Below, in pieces: positions 9,056 through 15,925 of a stretch of 21,897 nucleotides of DNA. This DNA comes from QHCA01 sp038237645 (GTDB lineage Bacteria > Actinomycetota > Actinomycetes > Mycobacteriales > QHCA01): assembly GCA_038237645.1 (NCBI GenBank), contig JBBRYN010000060.1, forward strand, positions 1 to 21,897, read 5' to 3'. The translations under genes and the position numbers were made by a program. The notes below the pieces were generated by a model. That model did not search any database and was not told where the DNA came from. It saw only the letters and a list, made by a program, of their open reading frames with translations. Every line of letters starts with the position of its first letter. Positions within the stretch are counted from its first letter, which is position 1.

Positions 9056-10123
9056 CTACGCGGTGCTGGTGCCGTCCGCTGGCCCTATTCCGAGCAGCGG
9101 ATGGGTATCGAGGTAGTCGTCCTCGGCCCGGTAGCCGAACAGCGAATCGAAGAAGGCGTCGTCGAGCCCCGCCGGTAACTCCGCGCCCTGCGCACCGCGC
9201 CGGAAACGCTCGACGAGCCAGGTGATCTCGTCGACCACCGTGGCGGCATAGTCACCGATCGGCGTGTACCCGATCGCCGCGGCCGCCGTCATGTCGAGCA
9301 GGATCGGGTGCGGCGGGTCCCAGGGATGCCGACCGAGCGAGTCGTCGTTCAGCAGCACCTCCGCCCGGTCATGGCCGAGCAGCCGGGCGATGGTGCGGGA
9401 GATCTCGAGTGCAGATGGCGCGTCCGGATCGGCGCTGTTGAGAATGCGCCGGGCAGGTGCCGCCGCGACCGCCTCGATGAGCGCGGCCACATTGGCGGCG
9501 GCGCTCGGATGGTCGACGCCGGCGCCCTGATGGGCAAGAAAGACTGCGGGACGGCGGTCGAGTGCCCGCTTGACGAAGACCCACTCGCGTGGCCGCCGCG
9601 CCCCGGCACCATGGACCTTCGAGGGCCGCAGCACGGTGACCGGCGCGCCGCTGTCGAGCAGGACCTGCTCGGCGGCCACCTTGTTCGATCCGTAACCCTC
9701 GCGGCTCATGTGATCCGCCGTGCCCGCAGCCACCGTCGGCTGGGTCTCGGGGATCGGCCCGGTGAAGCGCGGCGTGACCGGTGAGTTGCTGTGGTTGCCC
9801 GCGCTGTCGACGTAGACCGCCTTGCTCGAGATCATGACCGTGGACCCGGCAGCACCGACCAGGGGCAGCAGCCCGGTCGCGTCGGCTGCGGTGTAGCAGA
9901 TGCAGTCGACGAGCAGATCGACCCCGACGCCGAGAGCGGAGAGCAGCTGACCAGGGTCGTCGCGGTCCGCTCGGACGAACCGTGCACCAGCCGCGGCGAG
10001 GTCAGCCGGCAGCCGAGCCGGGTCGCGCCCGGTCACGTTAACCCGCCAGCCGGCCGCGAGCAGGCGGCGGGCGGTCGCGAGCCCGATCGCCCCGGTGCCA
10101 CCGACGATCAGTGCCCGGGGCAT
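9056..10123 (-). CDS. NAD-dependent epimerase/dehydratase (extended or atypical SDR)
   Basis: A 355-residue protein with an N-terminal Rossmann motif GGTGAIG (8-14), a TGRDPARLP segment (31-39) after the second strand, active-site S99/S100 and Y144-GSN-K148 (YxxxK). The C-terminal part includes NSADPDAPSALEISRTIARL and a long tail ending in FDSLFGYRAEDDYLDTHPLL, as in reductases acting on nucleotide sugars or related compounds. The specific substrate is unknown. ATG at 10123 is divergent from the glycosyltransferase (10234), and the 110-bp gap must hold both promoters. The pairing with a glycosyltransferase fits a sugar-related role, but that is inference. Confidence 0.85.
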   Translation of the reverse strand: MPRALIVGGTGAIGLATARRLLAAGWRVNVTGRDPARLPADLAAAGARFVRADRDDPGQLLSALGVGVDLLVDCICYTAADATGLLPLVGAAGSTVMISSKAVYVDSAGNHSNSPVTPRFTGPIPETQPTVAAGTADHMSREGYGSNKVAAEQVLLDSGAPVTVLRPSKVHGAGARRPREWVFVKRALDRRPAVFLAHQGAGVDHPSAAANVAALIEAVAAAPARRILNSADPDAPSALEISRTIARLLGHDRAEVLLNDDSLGRHPWDPPHPILLDMTAAAAIGYTPIGDYAATVVDEITWLVERFRRGAQGAELPAGLDDAFFDSLFGYRAEDDYLDTHPLLGIGPADGTSTA

Positions 10124-10181
10124 CCTGGGAACCTACCGTCGGCGGTGCGACGCGGTTCCGCTCCCCCACGGCCTCAGGGCA

Positions 10182-10187
10182 TAGCAT
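10182..10187 (+). promoter_or_regulatory. Candidate -10 element for the leader ORF and glycosyltransferase
   Basis: TAGCAT matches the actinobacterial TANNNT -10 pattern. Its last base is nine bases before ATG at 10196, so transcripts would be almost leaderless. No convincing -35 box is visible. An identical hexamer stands in the same relation to the HxlR gene. Confidence 0.4.
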
Positions 10188-10195
10188 TCGGTTTC

Positions 10196-10237
10196 ATGCC
10201 ACGGATCGCCCGCAATATCTCCCGGCGGCCCGGATGA
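10196..10237 (+). CDS. Possible 13-codon leader peptide overlapping the glycosyltransferase start
   Basis: ATG at 10196 opens MPRIARNISRRPG and stops at TGA 10235-10237, which overlaps the ATG of the glycosyltransferase (10234-10236) as ATGA. The ORF is basic (four Arg). The overlap and the nearby -10 suggest that ribosomes could initiate here without a leader and re-initiate on the next gene, which has no strong ribosome binding site of its own. Chance occurrence is quite possible for so short an ORF. Confidence 0.35.
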   Translation: MPRIARNISRRPG

Positions 10238-11520
10238 GGATCCTGATCTGGCACGGTTACCTGCTCGGCGGGACGGGATCAAACGTCTACACGCGCTCGC
10301 TGGCCCGGGCGTGGCAGCGCCTCGGCCACGAGGTGACCGTGGCGTGCCAGGAGCCCAACCCCGAGCACTTCGATCTCGGCGGTGCGACGGTGGTGCGCCC
10401 CGACATCGGCGCGATTCTCCCGGTCTTCGTCCTCGACCGGTACGAGGGGATGGAGCCCCGCCTGCTACCTCAGCTCAGTGCAGCCGAGCGGGCGGATTAC
10501 GTCGAGCGCAATGCGGCCGCACTGCGCGGCCTGCCGGCCGACTTCATGCTGGCCAACCACGTCCTGCTCGGTGCCCCGGTGGGCGCCGCGACCGGCCTGC
10601 CCTTCGCGGTGAAGGCCCACGGCTCGGAGCTGGAGTTCTCCATGCGCGGCAACGCCGGACTGTGCGCCTGGGCCCGGCACACGCTGGCAGCCGCCCGGCT
10701 GGTCGTGGCCGGCTCGGACCACATCCGTACGGTCCTCGACGAAGTGCCGGGCAACGGGGAATACTCCGACCGGGTGCGCGTCATCCCGCCGGGGGTGGAC
10801 GTCGAGGCCATGAGGCCGGCTGAGGCGCTGGAGGCGCTGGCGTCCCTGGTCGCGGAGTCCCTTCGCGACCCGCCCAACCCGCCGGAGCAGCATGACGAGC
10901 GTCGGCCCGACCCCGACAACGCCGCACGGCTGGGCGGGTTCCTCGCGGGTAGCTACCCCACGGTGGTCTACGTCGGCAAGCTGAGCGCGGAGAAGGGCGT
11001 GGCCCTGCTGATCCGGGCGGTGAGCCGGCTTCCGGTTCGAGCCGTGATCGTGGGGTTCGGACCGGCCAGGGCGCAATTGGAAGCGCTCGCCCGGGCGAGC
11101 GGTTGCGCCGAACGGGTACTGTTCACCGGGCCATTCGAGCACCGGCACCTGGCCCACCTGTGGCCCCTGGCCACGGTCAGCGTTGTTCCGTCGATCTTCC
11201 CGGAGGCCTTCGGCATGGTGGCCGCGGAGGCGGCGGCGTGCGGCTGCCCGCCGCTGGTGGCGCGGCATTCGGGCCTGGCCGAGATCGCGGCCGGACTTGC
11301 TGCGGAGTATCCTCCGGCACGCTGCCACCTGGCGTCGTTCGACTCCGGCGACCTCGACGATCTCACGGCGAAGCTCGGTGAAATCATCGCCCTGCCACCC
11401 GCCGCCTGGTGCGAGATGTCCGTGGCGGCCCGCCGCGCAGCGGTCGGCCGGTGGAGCTGGGAAGGGGTGGCCGGCGCGATTCTCGCCGACCTGGCTGCGG
11501 CCGGCCATGACGGTGCGTGA
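10234..11520 (+). CDS. Glycosyltransferase family 4 (GT-B fold)
   Basis: A 428-residue cytoplasmic or membrane-associated GT-B enzyme. The N-terminal domain begins MRILIWHGYLLGGTGSNVYT with the glycine-rich loop (12-15) and KAHGSELEF (127-135). The C-terminal nucleotide-sugar domain has YVGKLSAEKGV (246-256), VIVGFGP (271-277), LFTGPFEHRHLAHLWPLA and the EX7E motif from E324 to E332 (PEAFGMVAAE). An acidic, proline-rich insert (about 208-236) lies between the domains. Starting at ATG 10234 places the first beta strand at residue 2; upstream codons in this frame are not conserved-looking. Donor and acceptor cannot be assigned. The PAP2 protein follows 150 bases downstream on the same strand, suggesting an envelope lipid or glycan pathway. 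Confidence 0.88.
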   Translation: MRILIWHGYLLGGTGSNVYTRSLARAWQRLGHEVTVACQEPNPEHFDLGGATVVRPDIGAILPVFVLDRYEGMEPRLLPQLSAAERADYVERNAAALRGLPADFMLANHVLLGAPVGAATGLPFAVKAHGSELEFSMRGNAGLCAWARHTLAAARLVVAGSDHIRTVLDEVPGNGEYSDRVRVIPPGVDVEAMRPAEALEALASLVAESLRDPPNPPEQHDERRPDPDNAARLGGFLAGSYPTVVYVGKLSAEKGVALLIRAVSRLPVRAVIVGFGPARAQLEALARASGCAERVLFTGPFEHRHLAHLWPLATVSVVPSIFPEAFGMVAAEAAACGCPPLVARHSGLAEIAAGLAAEYPPARCHLASFDSGDLDDLTAKLGEIIALPPAAWCEMSVAARRAAVGRWSWEGVAGAILADLAAAGHDGA

Positions 11521-11564
11521 CGCGGTGTCGGTGTGGCAGGCTTGGCGCAGTCCGGCTTGTCGGG

Positions 11565-11596
11565 CATCATGTCCCGGGGTCATCATGTCCCGGGGT
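11565..11596. repeat. Perfect 16-bp tandem duplication
   Basis: CATCATGTCCCGGGGT occurs twice, head to tail, at 11565-11580 and 11581-11596, between the glycosyltransferase stop and the PAP2 start. Each copy contains a TCCCGGGG core. It looks like a recent slippage or a pair of sites. Confidence 0.9.
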
Positions 11597-11670
11597 CGCA
11601 GCACCTGAGGCCGCGGCTTCTAGCACTTGTCCAACGCCGGTGGAAACCGCTGGCGCCGTCCGGAGTGGGG

Positions 11671-12606
11671 ATGACGATGGTGATCCTTTGCCCGGATCGG
11701 GCCGCGCCGAGCCCACGGCGATCCCCGCCTCCGCGGCGGGCACGAGCCGCCCAGCGGCCCCTGTGGTGGCGCGAGGTGGTCTTTCTCGCCGTCGGCTACT
11801 TCCTTTACACCGTCACCCGCAACATGGCACCCCTTCACCTGGCCGCGGCGCAGCACCACGCCAGCCTGCTGTATACGATCGAGCGCGCCCTGCACATCGA
11901 CGTCGAGCTGGCGCTCAACGGCTGGATCACCCGGCACGAGTTCACCAGCGTCGTGGCGAGCTACTACTACGCGACGCTGCATTTCGCCGTCACGCTCGGT
12001 GTCCTGGTCTGGGCCTACCGGGCACATCCGGAGGGTTACCGGCGGGCGCGGACCATCGTGATCCTGAGCACTCTCGCGGCCCTCTACCTCTTCTGGGCCT
12101 TCCCGCTGGCGCCGCCGCGCCTGACCGGTTTGGGCTTCGTCGACACGATTGCCAATGTGCGCCTCTGGGGTGGCGCCACCTGGAACTCCCCCAGTGTCGC
12201 CAGCGTGTCGAACGAGTACGCCGCCATGCCGTCGCTGCACGTCGCGTGGTCGCTGTGGAGCGCGGCGGTGGTGGTCTGGCTGGCCCGCAACCGGCTGGTC
12301 CGGCTGTTCGCGCCGTTGTACCCACTGACCACACTGCTGGTGGTGCTCGCCACCGGAAACCACTTCATTCTGGACGCGGTTGGGGCGGTCGCCGTGCTTG
12401 CCGTCGCCGTGCTCGTTCACGCAGCGGCTCGGCGCGGCAAGTTGGCGGCAGCGCTCACCGTGCTGCTCAGGGCCGGCACGGGACGGCTCGGACTGGCCCA
12501 CTGGCACCCGTTGCTGGCCGCCCTCCTTCCCGGCACGGGACATCCCCCTCTGGTGGTGTCGCCTCAGCGATCGGATCAGTTGCTCGCCGGCGACGCCGTC
12601 CGCTGA
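11671..12606 (+). CDS. PAP2/AUR1-type membrane phosphatase or phosphotransferase
   Basis: A 311-residue polytopic membrane protein. After a basic, proline-rich cytoplasmic N-terminus (11-33) there are about six hydrophobic segments. The catalytic motifs are MPSLHVAW (186-193, H190) and GNHFILDAVG (229-238, H231 and D235). The classical first KxxxxxxRP motif is not evident. That combination is typical of the inositolphosphotransferase-like PAP2_3 subgroup (AUR1/Ipt1-type), which acts on phospho-head groups of lipids. GGAG five bases before ATG at 11671 supports the start, and a longer in-frame reading back to 11533 runs through the 16-bp duplication. It ends ten bases from the convergent HtrA gene. 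Confidence 0.85.
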   Translation: MTMVILCPDRAAPSPRRSPPPRRARAAQRPLWWREVVFLAVGYFLYTVTRNMAPLHLAAAQHHASLLYTIERALHIDVELALNGWITRHEFTSVVASYYYATLHFAVTLGVLVWAYRAHPEGYRRARTIVILSTLAALYLFWAFPLAPPRLTGLGFVDTIANVRLWGGATWNSPSVASVSNEYAAMPSLHVAWSLWSAAVVVWLARNRLVRLFAPLYPLTTLLVVLATGNHFILDAVGAVAVLAVAVLVHAAARRGKLAAALTVLLRAGTGRLGLAHWHPLLAALLPGTGHPPLVVSPQRSDQLLAGDAVR

Positions 12607-12616
12607 GCACGTTGAG

Positions 12617-13492
12617 CTAATCGAACGTCACGGGGACGTCGAGTTCCTCGGCGCCACGAACCAGGTGGACCACGAGTTGCGTGCCCGTTGTGGTCGCATC
12701 GAGCGCGTCGTAGAGGTCATCGTGCGTCCGCAGGGCGCGCCCACCGGCGCTCACCAGCAGGTCACCGATCCGGACGTCGGCCCGCTCGGCGGGGCTGCCC
12801 TCAGCCACGACCCGCACCAGCAGCCCGTCCCGCTCGGGGAGCCCCACCGCCCGGCGCAGTTGGATCGCAGCGCCGGCCGGGGCCAGGCCCACGCCGAGCC
12901 GCGGGCGGCGCGGTTGCTCACCTCGTGCGAGAGCGTCGATGCGGGTGCGCAGGTCGGCGTCGGTGGCCAGCGCCAGGTAGAAACCCTCACCCAGCCGGTG
13001 TGTCGAGATGCCCACCAGGTGGCCTTCGGCGTCCACGACGGCACTGCCGGAGGAGCCTCTGGGCAACGGCGCCGTGTGCTCGACGCTGCCACTGATCCGC
13101 CGGCCGCGTGGGCCGCGGAAGGCCCGGTCGACTGCCGAGATGGTGCCGAACGTGACCCGGGCAGCCCCGCTGCCGCCTCGGCTCACGGCGAACACCGCGC
13201 GATCGGGAGCGGCCTGTGCGGGAGACCACTCCGGGGCGGTGGCCCCACCGGTGTCGACGACGACAGCGGCCAGGTCAGTGTCGGGATCGGCGCCTCGTAC
13301 GCTGCCCTGCGCGGTGCGTCCGTCGGCGAAGGTGACAGACGTCGTCTGGTCCCGCAGGTTGTGCGCGTTGGTCATCACGAGTCCTTCGTCAACCATGACA
13401 CCGCACCCTCGCCCGTCCCGCCCGATCGAAACGACGCCCGGTGCGACCGTGGCGCGGACCCGCTCTGCAGCCGTCTGCAGTTCTTCGAACAT
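12617..13492 (-). CDS. HtrA-like serine protease with C-terminal PDZ domain, no signal peptide
   Basis: A 291-residue trypsin-fold protease. The catalytic triad is visible: H44 in VMTNAHN, D73 in DPDTDLAAV, and S148 in LPRGSSGSAV. ISTHR after the serine lies in the substrate pocket region. Residues about 198-288 form one PDZ domain (GLLVRVVAEGSPAERADVRI, GDLLVSAGG). Classical HtrA/DegP proteins have an N-terminal signal or anchor. This one starts MFEELQTAAERVRATVAPGV and seems cytoplasmic. GGAGG six bases before ATG 13492 fixes the start. It is divergent from an HxlR regulator 81 bp away with a palindrome between them, so control by that regulator is likely. Role: probably quality control or signal-responsive proteolysis. 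Confidence 0.87.
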   Translation of the reverse strand: MFEELQTAAERVRATVAPGVVSIGRDGRGCGVMVDEGLVMTNAHNLRDQTTSVTFADGRTAQGSVRGADPDTDLAAVVVDTGGATAPEWSPAQAAPDRAVFAVSRGGSGAARVTFGTISAVDRAFRGPRGRRISGSVEHTAPLPRGSSGSAVVDAEGHLVGISTHRLGEGFYLALATDADLRTRIDALARGEQPRRPRLGVGLAPAGAAIQLRRAVGLPERDGLLVRVVAEGSPAERADVRIGDLLVSAGGRALRTHDDLYDALDATTTGTQLVVHLVRGAEELDVPVTFD

Positions 13493-13513
13493 GATGGCCT
13501 CCAGTGACTTGTG

Positions 13514-13523
13514 ACTTGCAAGT
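13514..13523. promoter_or_regulatory. Palindromic operator candidate between htrA-like and hxlR-like genes
   Basis: ACTTGCAAGT is a perfect 10-bp inverted repeat in the 81-bp divergent gap, with additional ACTT at 13507-13510 and AGTA at 13525-13528 flanking it. HxlR proteins are dimers that bind short palindromes of this kind near their own genes. Assignment as the HxlR site is inference. Confidence 0.5.
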
Positions 13524-13561
13524 TAGTACGGATTCGCCACCGCGCCAACGGTGTTCGCCGA

Positions 13562-13567
13562 TAGCAT
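13562..13567 (+). promoter_or_regulatory. Candidate -10 element giving a leaderless HxlR transcript
   Basis: TAGCAT ends seven bases before GTG at 13574, so transcription would start at or very near the start codon. No ribosome binding site precedes the GTG, consistent with leaderless translation. Confidence 0.45.
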
Positions 13568-13573
13568 GACTTC

Positions 13574-14014
13574 GTGACCACCTCCCCCGGCTCCGACAGC
13601 GAGCCGCAGACGGGTCTGACCTCGGCGCTCCGCCGGGTCGGCGACCGGTGGACGTTGTTGATGGTGGCCGCGCTGCTCGGCGCACCGCTACGGTTCAACG
13701 AACTGCTGGCCGCCGTCCCTGGACTGGCGCCCAACGTGGCTTCGCAGCGGCTCAAGGCACTTCAGCGGGACGGCATCGTGGTCAGCCGGCCTTACACCCG
13801 ACGCCCCCGCCGGCTGGCCTATGACCTCTCCGCCAGCGGTCGGGAGTTGGCCGGGACGTTGCGCCTGCTCGCCGCCTGGGGTGCCGGATCGTCCGCTGAC
13901 GCCGAGCCCCCGCGGCACCTCACCTGCGGCACCGCCCTTGACGTCAGGTGGCACTGCCACACATGCGGACGGGACGTCGAGGACCCCGACGCCGAGGATC
14001 TGCGTTACGCCTGA
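13574..14014 (+). CDS. HxlR-family winged-helix regulator with C-terminal Cys/His cluster
   Basis: A 146-residue protein. ALRRVGDRWTLLMVAALLGA (18-37), RFNELLAAVPGLAPNVASQRLKALQRDGIV (40-69) and SRPYTRRPRRLAYDLSASGRELA (71-93) are the HxlR winged helix, including the WTLL and F-x-EL signature segments. The usual redox Cys in the N-terminal arm is absent. Instead the tail carries C118, C128 and C131 (RWHCHTCGRDV) plus H115, H127 and H129, a likely zinc-ribbon-like or thiol switch. Start GTG at 13574. It is divergent from the HtrA-like gene and probably regulates it and itself through the palindrome at 13514-13523. Confidence 0.87.
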   Translation: MTTSPGSDSEPQTGLTSALRRVGDRWTLLMVAALLGAPLRFNELLAAVPGLAPNVASQRLKALQRDGIVVSRPYTRRPRRLAYDLSASGRELAGTLRLLAAWGAGSSADAEPPRHLTCGTALDVRWHCHTCGRDVEDPDAEDLRYA

Positions 14015-14015
14015 A

Positions 14016-14050
14016 GACGGGGTCGGCTGGTTGGCGCCTGAGCCCCCGTC
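14016..14050 (+). terminator. Stem-loop after the HxlR gene
   Basis: GACGGGG (14016-14022) pairs with CCCCGTC (14044-14050), starting one base after the stop. The 21-base loop is GC-rich and can fold further. No T-tract follows. Confidence 0.4.
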
Positions 14051-14130
14051 CGGCCGTGATCGCCACGCAGGCGGGCGCCACCTTTGGGCCACGTCGTCGT
14101 TAGACCAGAATATTCGCAATCGACCGAACA

Positions 14131-14160
14131 CGTTAAGTAACGCCGATGCGTTAACGCTAA
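14131..14160. promoter_or_regulatory. Two adjacent palindromes upstream of the VWA gene
   Basis: CGTTA-AG-TAACG (14131-14142) is followed five bases later by the perfect palindrome GCGTTAACGC (14148-14157) and another TAAC-type half (to 14160). The shared GTTA/TAAC half-site suggests two operators for one regulator, about 55-80 bases upstream of the candidate -35 box. The regulator is not identifiable. Confidence 0.4.
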
Positions 14161-14213
14161 CCGACCTTCTATGACAGAACACTACAAAGCCGCAGTGTCG
14201 TCTACCGTTTCGG

Positions 14214-14241
14214 TTGCCGCGTGTCCGTACGGTGGTTAAAT
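14214..14241 (+). promoter_or_regulatory. Candidate promoter of the VWA gene
   Basis: TTGCCG (14214-14219) and TTAAAT (14236-14241) are separated by 16 bases and lie 30 bases before ATG at 14271. The AT-rich surroundings contrast with the coding regions. Confidence 0.45.
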
Positions 14242-14270
14242 GGCGCGTCTAGGTGAGGACGGAAGAAACG

Positions 14271-15908
14271 ATGGGACGTCATACCACAGGCACGCGTAAG
14301 CGCGGAGTCGGTGCCCGGGTGGTGCTCGCGCTGATTCTGGTGATCGTGGCAGCCTCGGCCCTTGTCGCCATCCTTGCACCCGATTCGGTACGTCAGGCCG
14401 TGGCGGCTCCGTGTTCGGACGCGACGACCCTACACGTCGTCACCACGTCGTCGTTCAAGCCGGTGCTCGACGACCTGCGCCCGACACTCACCCGGGGCAA
14501 ATACTGTCTCCGCCTCGACGTCAAGGTGGTCAACGGACGTTCGGCACTGCCCAGCCTGGCGGTGAGCAGCGCCGACGTCTGGATTCCCGACGACACCGCC
14601 TGGGCCATGCGGGCCGGGGAAGACCTGCTCGCACCGAGCGGCGAGTCCGGCGCGCACGCGGTCCTGGCCACCAGCCCCATCTATCAGGTCGCCGACCGCG
14701 AAACCGCGCAGCGGATCACCGCCGCAGGCGGCACCTGGGCTTCGCTCGCTGCAATGCTGGCCGGCGGGGCGGGGATGCGGTTGGTCGTCCCCGACCCCGA
14801 CGAGTCAGGCGACGGGATGGTCGCGCTGGCTGCGCTGGGTGACGCCGTGTGGCTGAGGAAGGGCATGGACAGCGCGACGGTGGCCTCGGTGGCCATCCGC
14901 CAGGTCGGCCGGGACGCGCCGGAGGACACTGTCGCTCTGCCCGGCGGCGCGAGCGAGGTGGGATTGGTCCCCGAGTACGCGCTGATTCCTAAGCTCAAGA
15001 CGACGGCGGCGCAGCTCGATGCCCTCACCGGTTCCGATCGCACTGCCATGCTGCGCTTCACGTGGTATCCGCTCTCCGCCGCTGTAGCCAAGCCCGACCG
15101 CAAGGCGGCCTTGGGTCGCCTGCTGGATCTGCTCAAGAGCAGCCGGGGCAAGAAGGCGATGGGCGCGGCGGGCCTGCGCGCGCCCGACGGCGGTGCGCCC
15201 CCGGGCGTGGCTCCCGGCCGGTTGCCGAAGCTGACTGCGCCGCCCTTCGCGGTGATCAAGCCGCATCACGTCGACCACGTCTTCGCCGCGTGGTATCCCG
15301 CCGAGCGCAAGGCCAACCTGCTGGTCGTCGTCGACGTCTCGGGCTCGATGGGCGCAGCCGCCCCCGGCACGAAGACGCCGCTGATCAAACTGGTAGCCGG
15401 TGGCGTTGCCTCCGTGGCCAGCCTGCTCCCGCCCGATTCCCGGCTGGGGTTGTGGGAGTTCGGCTCGAAGCTCGACCCACCGCGCGACTACCGCCCGTTG
15501 GTGCCATCGGCTCAGTTGAACGGCCCGCACCGAGCCGCGCTGATGACGGCCGTGGGTAAGCTCGCAGCACTCAAGACCGGCACCGGCTTGTACGACACGA
15601 TGCTGGCGGCCTACGGCTCGGCCGTGGCCTCGTACCAGCCGGGGATGCCCAACCAGGTGCTGGTGTTCACCGACGGGGTGAACGAGTTCGACCCGGGCGG
15701 GATCACGCTGGCCCAGCTCGGGGCCCAGCTGCGCGGGCTCTACGACGAGCGCCGGCCGGTCACGCTGACGGTCGCCGCGTTCGGCGCGAAGTCCGACGGC
15801 GGGCTGGGGAAGGTCCTGAAGGTGACGAACGGGTCGGTGGTCCGGGTCGACTCGGCGGCAAAGGTGGGCGCCGTGTTCGTGCACGCCGCCGTGGGCGGGC
15901 TCCGCTGA
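14271..15908 (+). CDS. Membrane-anchored solute-binding/VWA-domain fusion protein
   Basis: A 545-residue exported protein. Basic residues RKRGVGAR precede a hydrophobic segment (17-36), a signal anchor or uncleaved signal; no lipobox is evident. Residues about 52-325 resemble the substrate-binding half of an ABC solute receptor (TLHVVTTSSFKPVLDDL, ADVWIPDDTAWAM, LATSPIYQVADRETAQRI, RLVVPDPDESGDGMVAL). Residues about 348-545 are a von Willebrand A domain with the full MIDAS: D355-x-S357-x-S359, T438 and D468. Proteins of this type are frequent in actinobacteria; metal-dependent adhesion or envelope scaffolding is the general VWA role, but the ligand here is unknown. GGAAG six bases before ATG 14271 supports the start over GTG at 14253. 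Confidence 0.85.
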   Translation: MGRHTTGTRKRGVGARVVLALILVIVAASALVAILAPDSVRQAVAAPCSDATTLHVVTTSSFKPVLDDLRPTLTRGKYCLRLDVKVVNGRSALPSLAVSSADVWIPDDTAWAMRAGEDLLAPSGESGAHAVLATSPIYQVADRETAQRITAAGGTWASLAAMLAGGAGMRLVVPDPDESGDGMVALAALGDAVWLRKGMDSATVASVAIRQVGRDAPEDTVALPGGASEVGLVPEYALIPKLKTTAAQLDALTGSDRTAMLRFTWYPLSAAVAKPDRKAALGRLLDLLKSSRGKKAMGAAGLRAPDGGAPPGVAPGRLPKLTAPPFAVIKPHHVDHVFAAWYPAERKANLLVVVDVSGSMGAAAPGTKTPLIKLVAGGVASVASLLPPDSRLGLWEFGSKLDPPRDYRPLVPSAQLNGPHRAALMTAVGKLAALKTGTGLYDTMLAAYGSAVASYQPGMPNQVLVFTDGVNEFDPGGITLAQLGAQLRGLYDERRPVTLTVAAFGAKSDGGLGKVLKVTNGSVVRVDSAAKVGAVFVHAAVGGLR

Positions 15909-15925
15909 GACAGGGGCCCCTGAGC

